DNA from: Streptomyces lasiicapitis
GTDB taxonomy: Bacteria; Actinomycetota; Actinomycetes; Streptomycetales; Streptomycetaceae
Length of the DNA: 64,000 bases
Assembly: GCF_014646335.1 (NCBI RefSeq)
Contig: NZ_BMNG01000002.1
Span: 1-64,000 of the forward strand
Reading direction: 5' to 3'
Shown piece by piece: positions 57,145 to 64,000 of this stretch. The notes under the pieces were generated by a model. The model had not been told where the DNA came from. It made no database searches and saw nothing but the letters and a program-made list of their open reading frames with translations. Position 1 is the first letter of the stretch, and every line of letters starts with the position of its first letter. Both the position numbers and the translations under genes were made by a program.

Positions 57145-58482
57145 TCAGATGTCGCGGAAGCGGTTGATGGCGTCGAGGTGCTTGGCCCGCATCTCGTGGT
57201 CGCGCACGCCGAGCCCCTCGGCGGGCGCGAGCGCGAGGACGCCGACCTTGCCCTGGTGGACGTTGCGGTGCACGTCGTGGGCGGCCTGCCCGGTGTCCTC
57301 CAGGGAGTACACCTTGGAGAGCGTCGGGTGGATCTTGCCCTTGGCGACCAGCCGGTTGGCCTCCCAGGCCTCGCGGTAGTTGGCGAAGTGCGAGCCCACG
57401 ATGCGCTTCAGCGACATCCACAGGTACCGGTTGTCGTACTCGTGCTGGAACCCGGACGTCGAGGCGCAGGTGACGATCGTGCCGCCCTTGCGTGTGACGT
57501 AGACGGACGCGCCGAACGTTTCGCGCCCTGGGTGCTCGAAGACGATGTCGACGTCCTCGCCGCCCGTCAGCTCACGGATCCGGTTGCCGAACCGCTTCCA
57601 CTCCTTGGGGTCCTGGTGGTGCTCGTCCTTCCAGAACTTGTAGCCCTCGGCGTTGCGGTCGATGATCGCGTCGGCGCCCATGGCGCGGCAGATCTCGGCC
57701 TTCTGCGGGCTGGAGACCACACAGATGGGATTGGCGCCGCCGGCCAGCGCGAACTGCGTGGCGTACGACCCGAGTCCGCCGCTGGCGCCCCAGATCAGCA
57801 CGTTGTCGCCCTGCTTCATGCCGGCGCCGTTCTGCGAGACGAGCTGGCGGTACGCGGTGGAGTTCACCAGGCCAGGCGCCGCCGCCTCCTCCCAGCTCAG
57901 GTGGTCCGGCTTCGGCATGAGCTGGTTGGACTTCACGAGCGCGATCTCGGCGAGCCCGCCGAAGTTGGTCTCGAAGCCCCAGATGCGCTGCTCGGGGTCG
58001 AGCATCGTGTCGTTGTGGCCGTCGGAGGACTCCAGCTCCACCGACAGGCAGTGCGCGACGACCTCGTCGCCGGGGTGCCAGGCGTTCACGCCGGGGCCGG
58101 TGCGCAGGACGACGCCCGCGAGGTCGGAGCCGATGATGTGGTACGGCAGGTCATGACGCTTCGTCAGCTCGCTGAGCCTGCCGTACCGCTCCAGGAATCC
58201 GAACGTCGACATCGGCTCGAAGATCGACGTCCACACGGAGTTGTAGTTCACCGACGACGCCATCACGGCCACCAGGGCCTCGCCCGGCCCGAGTTCGGGC
58301 ACGGGGACGTCGTCGAGGTGCAGGGACTTGCGCGGGTCCTTGTCGCGCGTGGCGAGCCCGGCGAACAGCTCCGTCTCGTCCTTGTGCACGGTCACCGCGC
58401 GGTACGACTCGGGCAGTGGCAGCGCGGCGAAGTCGGCGGACTCGGCGTCCTGCGACTGGATCGCGTCCAGGATTTCCTGCAT
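57145..58482 (-). CDS. ccr: Crotonyl-CoA carboxylase/reductase
   Basis: This 445-residue MDR-family enzyme carboxylates and reduces crotonyl-CoA with NADPH to ethylmalonyl-CoA. It shows ASSVNYNSVWTSIFEP, IGSDLAGVVLRTGPGVNAW, WGFETNFGGLAEIAL (containing the Phe-Glu pair implicated in CO2 binding), the nucleotide-binding loop IWGASGGLGSYATQFALAGGANPI, and ASTSGFQHEYDNRYLWM with the conserved His. GGAGG lies six bases before ATG 58482. It is the first gene of the ethylmalonyl-CoA operon, supplying C4 extender units and the glyoxylate-bypass alternative for acetate growth. Confidence 0.96.
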   Translation of the reverse strand: MQEILDAIQSQDAESADFAALPLPESYRAVTVHKDETELFAGLATRDKDPRKSLHLDDVPVPELGPGEALVAVMASSVNYNSVWTSIFEPMSTFGFLERYGRLSELTKRHDLPYHIIGSDLAGVVLRTGPGVNAWHPGDEVVAHCLSVELESSDGHNDTMLDPEQRIWGFETNFGGLAEIALVKSNQLMPKPDHLSWEEAAAPGLVNSTAYRQLVSQNGAGMKQGDNVLIWGASGGLGSYATQFALAGGANPICVVSSPQKAEICRAMGADAIIDRNAEGYKFWKDEHHQDPKEWKRFGNRIRELTGGEDVDIVFEHPGRETFGASVYVTRKGGTIVTCASTSGFQHEYDNRYLWMSLKRIVGSHFANYREAWEANRLVAKGKIHPTLSKVYSLEDTGQAAHDVHRNVHQGKVGVLALAPAEGLGVRDHEMRAKHLDAINRFRDI

Positions 58483-58828
58483 GGGATGCCTCCGGCGAAG
58501 GGCGCCACCGGCGGGTGGCGCTCTGAGGGGTACGTCGGGGTGGTGCTGGAAAGGGTGTGGTGCCGTCGGTTCGGCGGAGGTGGTGCTGTGGCGACGCCGT
58601 GGTGGGGCGCGGGAGGTGCCTGTGACGCAGGCGTCCGGGCGCGCTCGCCAATGGCTTGCGGGGACAGCCGGCGTACGGAAGTTCTCCGCGTGCCGGCCGC
58701 CCGGACAACATCAACGTATGACACCGCGTGCCAGTCGGCAAGACACTCAGTGCCAACAATTTCTCTCAGTTGTCACCGAGGGGGTTCATCTGAGCGATGA
58801 TCGATCATTGCAGGTCAGGGGGCATGCG
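58483..58828 (-). promoter_or_regulatory. ccr operon upstream region with candidate operator
   Basis: This region holds the ccr promoter and no gene. The perfect 12-bp palindrome ATGATCGATCAT lies at 58797-58808. It is a good candidate operator for the TetR regulator encoded just upstream. An AT-richer patch (CCAACAATTTCTCTCAGTTGTC, about 58753-58774) is the most promoter-like segment. The proximal 150 bases are very GT-rich on the plus strand. Confidence 0.4.
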
Positions 58829-58929
58829 AAACGCCGGAGGGCCGACTACCTACCAGTAGGTAATCAGCCCGTCCGGCGTTTGAGGACGAGGCCCGAAGGG
58901 CCGAAAAGGGGGAAAGGGGCGAAGCCCCG
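58829..58929 (-). terminator. Three-hairpin intergenic element downstream of the TetR gene
   Basis: The first hairpin has outer arms AAACGCCGGA and TCCGGCGTTT with an inner perfect stem TACCTAC/GTAGGTA (58849-58864). Next comes GGCCC-GAA-GGGCC, then GGGGC-GAA-GCCCC adjoining the stop codon of the TetR gene. The GTCCGGCGTTTGAGGAC-type sequence is, from memory, a common Streptomyces intergenic repeat near gene ends. It probably terminates tetR transcription. The TACCTAC-N2-GTAGGTA core could also be a repressor site. Confidence 0.6.
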
Positions 58930-59739
58930 TCAGGACCGGCTGCGCAACGCCTTCTCGATGGTCCGCATGACCTCTTCGAGGGGAGCGTCGGTGCGAGCAA
59001 CGGTAACGAGCACCTCACCCCCGTCGGAGACGGTCGCCGCCCCCGACGGGGGCACCGTGTCCCGCCCGGCCGGGATCCCCGTGCCGAAGGTGCGCCGCAC
59101 GATCCCGAAGGCGTGGTCGAGCTGCCCCTCCACGTCCCCCTGCCCCCCGGCCCGCAGCCACCGCCGCAGCACATGGTTGTGCGCCGTGACCACGGCGGAC
59201 GCGGCGACCTCCGCGAGCAGCGGATCGTCGTTGCCGTGATGATGCGCGTGCTCGTCGAAGTGCCCGAGGAGATAGCGCGTGAAGAGCCGCTCGTACCGCG
59301 CCACGGACGCGATCTCGCGCTCGCGCAGCGTCGGCACCTCCCGCGTCAGCCGGTACCGCTCCACGGAGACGGCGGGCGACGCGGCGTACATCTTCATGAC
59401 CTCCTTGATCCCGCGGCACACGGTGTCGAGCGGGTGCTCGTGGGCGGGCGCCGCGTTGAGCACGGCCTCCGCGCGGATCAAGGTGTCGTCGTGGTCGGGG
59501 AAGATCGCCTCTTCCTTGGAGCGGAAGTGGCGGAAGAAGGTCCGGCGGGCCACTCCGGCCGCGGCGGCGATCTCGTCGACCGTCGTCGCCTCGTACCCCT
59601 TGGACGCGAACAGTTCCATGGCGGCGGCCGCCAGCTCGCGGCGCATCTTGAGCCGTTGGGCGGCGGCGCGGCTGCCCGCGGCGCTCTCGGGAGCGTCGGG
59701 CGTAGCTGTCGTACGTGAGGACTTGGCGGCCTTGGACAT
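58930..59739 (-). CDS. TetR-family transcriptional regulator
   Basis: This 269-residue protein has the N-terminal TetR HTH (MRRELAAAAMELFASKGYEATTVDEIAAAAGVARRTFFRHFRSKEEAIF, about residues 32-79) and a long ligand-binding C-terminal part. A disordered 25-residue N-terminus precedes the HTH. ATG 59739 is preferred; an in-frame ATG at 59757 adds six residues. It lies between the 3-hydroxybutyryl-CoA dehydrogenase gene and ccr on the same strand and is the likely regulator of one or both. The ligand may be an acyl-CoA intermediate of the pathway, which is an inference from position. Confidence 0.9.
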   Translation of the reverse strand: MSKAAKSSRTTATPDAPESAAGSRAAAQRLKMRRELAAAAMELFASKGYEATTVDEIAAAAGVARRTFFRHFRSKEEAIFPDHDDTLIRAEAVLNAAPAHEHPLDTVCRGIKEVMKMYAASPAVSVERYRLTREVPTLREREIASVARYERLFTRYLLGHFDEHAHHHGNDDPLLAEVAASAVVTAHNHVLRRWLRAGGQGDVEGQLDHAFGIVRRTFGTGIPAGRDTVPPSGAATVSDGGEVLVTVARTDAPLEEVMRTIEKALRSRS

Positions 59740-59875
59740 GCCCCGAACGTACTGCATGTGCGCAGCTGAGTGCGCCTGCGGGAGCGGGCCGCCCGACGCT
59801 TCGAGCAGCCCGCCCCAGTCCGCGCGCTCGGCGCGCACCGCTTCGTGTGCTCTGGCCCCGGGGTCCGCGCGCCGG

Positions 59876-61657
59876 TCAGCGCCGGGCATATTCGCGGAAA
59901 CCACGGCCCGTCTTGCGGCCGAGGCAGCCCGCGGCCACCAGATGCTCCAGGAGGGGTGCGGGGGCGAGGCCCGGCTCGCGGAACTCGCGGTGCAGCACCG
60001 TCTCGATGGCCAGCGACACGTCCAGGCCGACGACGTCCAGGAGCTCGAAGGGCCCCATGGGGTAGCCGCCGCCCAGCTTCATGGCGGCGTCAATGTCGTC
60101 AAGAGACGCGTAGTGTTCCTGGACCATCTTGATCGCGTTGTTGAGGTACGGGAAGAGCAGCGCGTTCACGATGAAGCCGGCCCGGTCGCCGCAGTCCACC
60201 GGGTGCTTCTTGATCGACGCGCACACCTCGCGGGCCGTGGCGTGCACGTCGTCCTCGGTCAGGACGGTGCGCACGACCTCGACGAGCTTCATGGCGGGCG
60301 CCGGGTTGAAGAAGTGCAGGCCGATCACGTCGCCGGGCCGTGAGGTGGCGCGGGCGCAGGCCACGACCGGCAGCGAGGACGTGGTGGTGGCGAGGACCGC
60401 GCCCGGCTTGCAGACCTTGTCGAGCGTCGCGAACAGCTGCTGCTTGATCTCCAGGTCCTCGGCGACCGCCTCCAGGGCGAGATCGACGTCGGCGAACGAG
60501 TCGTACGTCCCGCTCGGCGTGATCCGGTCCAGGGTCTTCGCCGCCGCCTCCGCCGTCATCCGCCCCTTGTCGACGGAGCGCGAAAGCGACTTGGCGACAC
60601 GGGACTTGGCCGCGGCGGCCTTCTCCTCGCTGCGGGCGGCGAGCACCACGTCGTACCCGGCCTTCGCGAAGACCTCCGCGATTCCCGATGCCATGGTCCC
60701 GGAACCGGCCACTCCGACGGCGCGCACCTCACGTCCGCGCGCCTGCCGCGTGCCTTCGAGCGGTGTCGCGGCGTCCCGCACCACCTCGTCGCTCCCTGAC
60801 GCGGCGTACGTGTAGAAGCCGCGGCCCGACTTGCGCCCCGTCAGGCCCGCCTCGCTGAGCTGCTTGAGGATCGGGGCGGGCGCGTGCAGCCGGTCCCGCG
60901 ACTCGGCGTACATGGCGTCCAGGACGGTACGGGCGGTGTCGACGCCGATCAGGTCGAGCAGCGCGAGCGGGCCCATCGGCAGCCCGCAGCCGAGCCGCAT
61001 CGCGGCGTCGATGTCCTCCCGGCTCGCGTACTTGGCCTCGTACATCGCCGCCGCCTGGTTGAGGTAGCCGAACAGCAGCCCGTCGGCGACGAAACCGGGG
61101 CGGTCGCCGACGGCGACGGGCTCCTTGCCGAGCGCGCAGGCCAGCTCGGTGACCGTCGCCACCGCGGCCGGCGCGGTGAGCACGGACGAGACGATCTCGA
61201 CGAGCTTCATGGCGGGCGCCGGGTTGAAGAAGTGCAGGCCCAACACCCGCTCCGGGTGCGCGGATTCGGCCGCCAGACGTGTCACGGACAGCGCGTTGGT
61301 GCCGGTGGCGAGGATCGTGTCGGCGCGCACGATGCCGTCGAGCTCACGGAAGATCTGCTGCTTGATCTCGTACGTCTCCGGGGCGACCTCGATCACCAGG
61401 TCGGCGTCGGCGGCCGCCCGCAGGTCGGTGAACGTGCGGAAGCGGGCCAGGGCGTCCTCGCGCTCGCTCTCGGAGATCCGCTCGCGGCGCACGGCACGCG
61501 CGGTGGAGGCCTCCAGGGCGGCGACGGCGCGGTCGGCGGCCTGCTCGCTGATGTCGATGCCGATGACCTCGCGGCCCGCGCGGGTGAGCACTTCGGCGAT
61601 GCCGGTGCCCATCGTGCCCAGACCGATGACGGCGACCGTGTTCAAGGGAGTGTCCAT
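59876..61657 (-). CDS. Tandem-duplicated 3-hydroxybutyryl-CoA dehydrogenase
   Basis: 593 residues made of two complete 3-hydroxyacyl-CoA dehydrogenase units. Unit 1 (about 1-290) has VAVIGLGTMGTGIAEVLTRAG and LGLHFFNPAPAMKLVEIVSS. Unit 2 (about 303-593) has AVGVAGSGTMASGIAEVFAKAG and IGLHFFNPAPAMKLVEVVRT. Both end in a GRKxGRGFYxY/GRKTGRGFREY block. It interconverts acetoacetyl-CoA and 3-hydroxybutyryl-CoA with NAD(P), feeding crotonyl-CoA to Ccr. ATG 61657 has GGAG seven bases upstream. It is separated by 136 bp from the TetR gene and is probably its own or a joint transcription unit with it. Confidence 0.93.
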   Translation of the reverse strand: MDTPLNTVAVIGLGTMGTGIAEVLTRAGREVIGIDISEQAADRAVAALEASTARAVRRERISESEREDALARFRTFTDLRAAADADLVIEVAPETYEIKQQIFRELDGIVRADTILATGTNALSVTRLAAESAHPERVLGLHFFNPAPAMKLVEIVSSVLTAPAAVATVTELACALGKEPVAVGDRPGFVADGLLFGYLNQAAAMYEAKYASREDIDAAMRLGCGLPMGPLALLDLIGVDTARTVLDAMYAESRDRLHAPAPILKQLSEAGLTGRKSGRGFYTYAASGSDEVVRDAATPLEGTRQARGREVRAVGVAGSGTMASGIAEVFAKAGYDVVLAARSEEKAAAAKSRVAKSLSRSVDKGRMTAEAAAKTLDRITPSGTYDSFADVDLALEAVAEDLEIKQQLFATLDKVCKPGAVLATTTSSLPVVACARATSRPGDVIGLHFFNPAPAMKLVEVVRTVLTEDDVHATAREVCASIKKHPVDCGDRAGFIVNALLFPYLNNAIKMVQEHYASLDDIDAAMKLGGGYPMGPFELLDVVGLDVSLAIETVLHREFREPGLAPAPLLEHLVAAGCLGRKTGRGFREYARR

Positions 61658-62026
61658 GCGTGGACTCCAGGAAGTGAGTGACGACTGAGGGGCACACGCG
61701 CACGGCGCGTGGCGGGGGCGCACCGGACACGGGTCACGCGTGCGTGCGTGGCGGCCACGCGAGCGGGCGTGAAGTGGCGTACGGCGTGCGGAGGTTGCGC
61801 GAGGGGGAGAACCGACGGGCCCTGTCCCGGGACCACGCCGTCCTGCGGTACATGCGTACCGAACCGACAACACTCGCGACGGCTGCGTCACCAGGCCGTC
61901 ATGAGTCGAGGTGCTGAAAGCGAACTGCGTACGGGGAGTGTGCCCCGCTCACTTGAGATTAACCGGTGAGTAACGAGCGCGCCAGCCCCCGGTGTCTGTG
62001 ACCTCCGTCGCGACTAGGCTCACCGC
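61658..62026. promoter_or_regulatory. Divergent region between the dehydrogenase and HEAT-repeat genes
   Basis: These 369 bp hold no convincing gene. On the plus strand TAGGCT at 62015-62020 ends six bases before ATG 62027, which suggests leaderless transcription. On the minus strand I could not define a promoter for the dehydrogenase beyond its ribosome binding site. A locally AT-rich stretch (CACTTGAGATTAACCGGTGA, about 61950-61969) is the most likely regulatory part. Confidence 0.35.
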
Positions 62027-62620
62027 ATGGATGCGGAGTTGCGGACGGTGACGGATCGCTTACGACGCGAGGCGGCTGCGTCGGGAGTGATCGAGGCGTA
62101 CGAGGGACTACTGGCCGCCGGTGATCCGGACGAGCTCGCGGGGTCGCTGCACGCGGCGGGACAGCCTTTGTGGGCGCGGGAGTTGGCGGCGGTCAAACTC
62201 GGCGTCCTCGGGGACCGGCGGGCCTTCGAGTCGCTGGTCCTGCTGCTCAACCACCGGGATCCGCCGCGCTGCGCCGCCGCGGCCTACGCCCTCGCGCGCC
62301 TCGGGGATCCGCGCACCGCCCGCGCGGCGGCCGCGCTCGCCACGAACGAGCTGCGCGTGGCCTACGCCCTGCACCCGGTGCGGCTGCTCACCGAGCTGCG
62401 CGCCCCGGAGTCGGCCCCCGCGCTGATCATCACCCTCCAGCGCCGCCTGACTCCCAACGACCCGTACGGCAAGGTCGCCCTCGCGTGTGTGGAGGGGCTC
62501 GGGGCGCTGGGGGACGCGCGGGCCATACCGGTGCTCACGGCTGCCTGCGGGCATCCCCGCCTGGCGGCGGCCGCGGCGGCGGCACTGGCGCGGGTGTCGG
62601 TGCGGGCGTCGGGGTCGTGA
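62027..62620 (+). CDS. HEAT-repeat protein
   Basis: This 197-residue, Ala/Leu-rich, all-helical protein has repeated ~31-residue units: ARELAAVKLGVLGDRRAFESLVLLLNHRDPPRCAAAAYALARLGDPRTARAA, and later VALACVEGLGALGDARAIPVLTAACGHPRLAAAAAAALARV. This is the HEAT/PBS-lyase repeat pattern, a protein-interaction scaffold. No enzyme motif or membrane segment is present. It appears leaderless and has no obvious operon partner; the next plus-strand gene is outside the window. Function unknown. Confidence 0.85.
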   Translation: MDAELRTVTDRLRREAAASGVIEAYEGLLAAGDPDELAGSLHAAGQPLWARELAAVKLGVLGDRRAFESLVLLLNHRDPPRCAAAAYALARLGDPRTARAAAALATNELRVAYALHPVRLLTELRAPESAPALIITLQRRLTPNDPYGKVALACVEGLGALGDARAIPVLTAACGHPRLAAAAAAALARVSVRASGS

Positions 62621-62723
62621 GGCGGGACCGGGCGCGAGGCGGGGCTGGGTGTGAGGAGGTGCTGGGCGTGATGCCTGTCCGGGCGCAGGGCCTGGCCAGG
62701 CGTGGGGTGTGGGGCGGCGGAGG

Positions 62724-63140
62724 CTAGGCGCTCGTCGGCCGCTCCTCCGGTATCAGCGCCAGCGCCTCTATCTCCATGAGGAATTCGGGCCCCATGAGGG
62801 CCGCGACCTGCACGGCCGATGCCGCGGGCATCCGGGCGGGGTCCAGGTGCGCGTTCCGCGCGGCCCGGATCGCGGGCATGTGCGCCACGTCCGTGACGAA
62901 ATACGTCAGCTTGATCACGTCGTCGAAGCCCGCGCCCGCGGCGGTCAGACAGCGCCGCAGATTCTCGAAGACCTGGTGGGCCTGCGCCACGGCGTCCCCC
63001 TCGCCGACCAGCTTGCCCTGTTCGTCGAGGGCGAGCTGACCGGAGACGGCGACGAGGCGGCCGGTGCCCGTCACGACGTGCGTGTACTGCGTCGCGGGGG
63101 CGACCCCGTCGGGGGCGTTGATGTACGTCAGTTCGCTCAT
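62724..63140 (-). CDS. Rid-family (YjgF/YER057c/UK114) protein lacking the catalytic Arg
   Basis: This 138-residue protein has the Rid fold: VVTGTGRLVAVSGQLALDEQGKLVGEGDAVAQAHQVFENLRRCLTAAGAGFDDVIKLTYFVTDVAHMPAIRAARNAHL and a C-terminal MEIEALALIPEE. In RidA the 2-aminoacrylate-hydrolysing Arg lies in PARSxVEVA. Here that segment reads PAASAVQVA, with Ala in its place, so deaminase activity on enamines is doubtful and the protein belongs to one of the other Rid groups. Start ATG 63140; upstream in-frame codons add only a few residues. It is on the same strand as the peptidase gene, 71 bp after it. Confidence 0.88.
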   Translation of the reverse strand: MSELTYINAPDGVAPATQYTHVVTGTGRLVAVSGQLALDEQGKLVGEGDAVAQAHQVFENLRRCLTAAGAGFDDVIKLTYFVTDVAHMPAIRAARNAHLDPARMPAASAVQVAALMGPEFLMEIEALALIPEERPTSA

Positions 63141-63211
63141 GGTCACCATGGTGGACCATGGGTCTGACAACGCCCCCGACGGAGGTCGGCGTTCGGCCCG
63201 GGAGCCGGGGC

Positions 63212-64000
63212 TCAGCCCCGGAAGCCCAGCAGCCCGTGCAGTTCCGCGCCGCTCCCGGAGGCGCCGCTCGGGGCGGCACCCGTCTCCGCCGCGCCCCGCG
63301 CCGCGCTCCTCGGCTTCGGTTCGGGCAGCCGCTTGCAGACCGCGTCGACCTCGCCGCCGCTCTGCGGCACCTTGCCGTTCGTCAGGTACGCCGCCAGGTG
63401 CCCGTCCAGGCAGGCGTTCCCGCTCAGCGTGATGCCGTGGTTGCCGCCGCCCTGCTCCACCACGAGGCGCGAACCGCGCAGCTTGCGGTGCATCGTGATC
63501 GCGCCCTCGTACGGCGTGGCCGCGTCGTCGGTCGCCTGGAAGATCAGCACCGGCGGCACGGAGGCGTTGGTGACGTCGACCGGCTGCAACGACCGCACCG
63601 GCCAGAACGCGCACGGAGCGTTGTACCAGGCGTTGTTCCAGGTCATGAACGGCGCCTTCGCGTGCACCTGCCAGTTGTCGCGGCGCCACTGCTCCCAGTC
63701 GCGCGGCCACGCCGCGTGCCGGCAGCCCACGGCCGCGTACACCGAATAGCTGTTGTCGCCCGCCGCGTCCACGGCGCCGAAGTTCTCGTACGCCTCGACG
63801 AGCGGGCCCGTGCCCTTGCCGTTGGCGTACGCCGCGAACGCCTCCGCCAGGAAGGGCCAGTAGCCGTCGAAGTAGCCGCCCGGCATGAAGGTGTCCTCCA
63901 ACTCGGCCGCGCCGACCTTCTTGCCGGCCGGCTTCTTGGCGAGCGCGCTACGCATCGCGTACCACTTGGCCTCGACCTTCGCCGGGTCCGTGCCGAGCCG
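63212..64000 (-). CDS. Tripeptidyl aminopeptidase-type alpha/beta hydrolase, C-terminal part (5' end outside window)
   Basis: About 263 C-terminal residues are visible and the frame continues past base 64000. PPVLIFQATDDAATPYEGAITMHRKL carries the catalytic Asp. VVEQGGGNHGITLSGNACLDGHLAAYLTNGKVPQSGGEVDAVCKRLPEP carries the catalytic His and the Cys-containing C-terminal cap typical of the Streptomyces secreted Tap/SlpD/SlpE family (peptidase S33). The nucleophile Ser and any signal peptide would lie to the right of the window. The tail is Ala/Gly/Ser-rich. Confidence 0.88.
   Translation of the reverse strand, partial: RLGTDPAKVEAKWYAMRSALAKKPAGKKVGAAELEDTFMPGGYFDGYWPFLAEAFAAYANGKGTGPLVEAYENFGAVDAAGDNSYSVYAAVGCRHAAWPRDWEQWRRDNWQVHAKAPFMTWNNAWYNAPCAFWPVRSLQPVDVTNASVPPVLIFQATDDAATPYEGAITMHRKLRGSRLVVEQGGGNHGITLSGNACLDGHLAAYLTNGKVPQSGGEVDAVCKRLPEPKPRSAARGAAETGAAPSGASGSGAELHGLLGFRG

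Noticed and set aside
55076..57421. Longer start for the mutase (57421) and for psd (52319)
   Set aside because: The extra N-terminal residues are not family-like and overlap the ccr gene or the promoter gap.

Overview
The window is very GC-rich and its gene content points to a Streptomyces chromosome: a cvn conservon with a CYP157-type P450, an SsgA-like sporulation protein, an ethylmalonyl-CoA pathway operon, a TTA codon in a pathway regulator, and many GTG and apparently leaderless starts. No rRNA, tRNA, CRISPR array, insertion sequence or integrase was seen. All calls are from reading the sequence; no database search was run.

Layout. (1) 1-3134, + strand: the 3' part of a conservon, namely the tail of the sensor kinase CvnA, then CvnB (roadblock), CvnC (DUF742), CvnD (GTPase) and a CYP157-like P450 whose K-helix lacks ExxR. 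(2) 3155-31275: a probable nonribosomal peptide locus. A canonical P450 (-) and an SsgA-like gene (+) sit at its left edge. A 7747-residue six-module NRPS (-) lies downstream of a tryptophan-2,3-dioxygenase-superfamily heme protein (-), and a TTA-containing LuxR regulator is divergent from both. The module order A-T-E / C-A-T / C-A-T-E / C-A-T / C-A(nMT)-T / C-A-T-TE predicts a hexapeptide with two D residues and one N-methyl residue, released by a type I thioesterase. Its identity is not known to me. (3) 31285-39808: gamma-glutamyltranspeptidase, inositol-monophosphatase-like protein, FAD oxidoreductase, a 370-bp degenerate 15-16-bp repeat tract, a macrodomain protein, an Ada-AlkA DNA repair fusion with a repetitive N-terminus, Ogt, and a Nudix hydrolase.

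(4) 39834-47948, - strand: four tightly linked genes that look like a vWA-MoxR-VMAP-type conflict/signalling system. They encode a Trypco1-like small protein, a trypsin-like protease with a VMAP-like C-terminus, a MoxR-type AAA+ ATPase, and a 1349-residue SAV_2336-type protein with a vWA-like region, a degenerate kinase domain and a TPR tail. An ADP-ribosylglycohydrolase gene lies just upstream. (5) 49329-52151: glycerate kinase, a perfect 30-bp palindromic terminator, then pssA and psd for phosphatidylethanolamine synthesis. (6) 52334-61657, - strand: the ethylmalonyl-CoA pathway (duplicated 3-hydroxybutyryl-CoA dehydrogenase, TetR regulator, crotonyl-CoA carboxylase/reductase, ethylmalonyl-CoA mutase, malyl-CoA lyase, MaoC hydratase, acyl-CoA dehydrogenase). 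(7) 62027-64000: a HEAT-repeat protein, a Rid-family protein and the C-terminal part of a secreted-type peptidase running off the right end.

The parts most likely to be new are the NRPS locus with its divergent TDO-superfamily enzyme and the VMAP-type system with its pseudokinase component. The ethylmalonyl-CoA genes would supply ethylmalonyl- and methylmalonyl-CoA and are probably core metabolism rather than part of the NRPS cluster.
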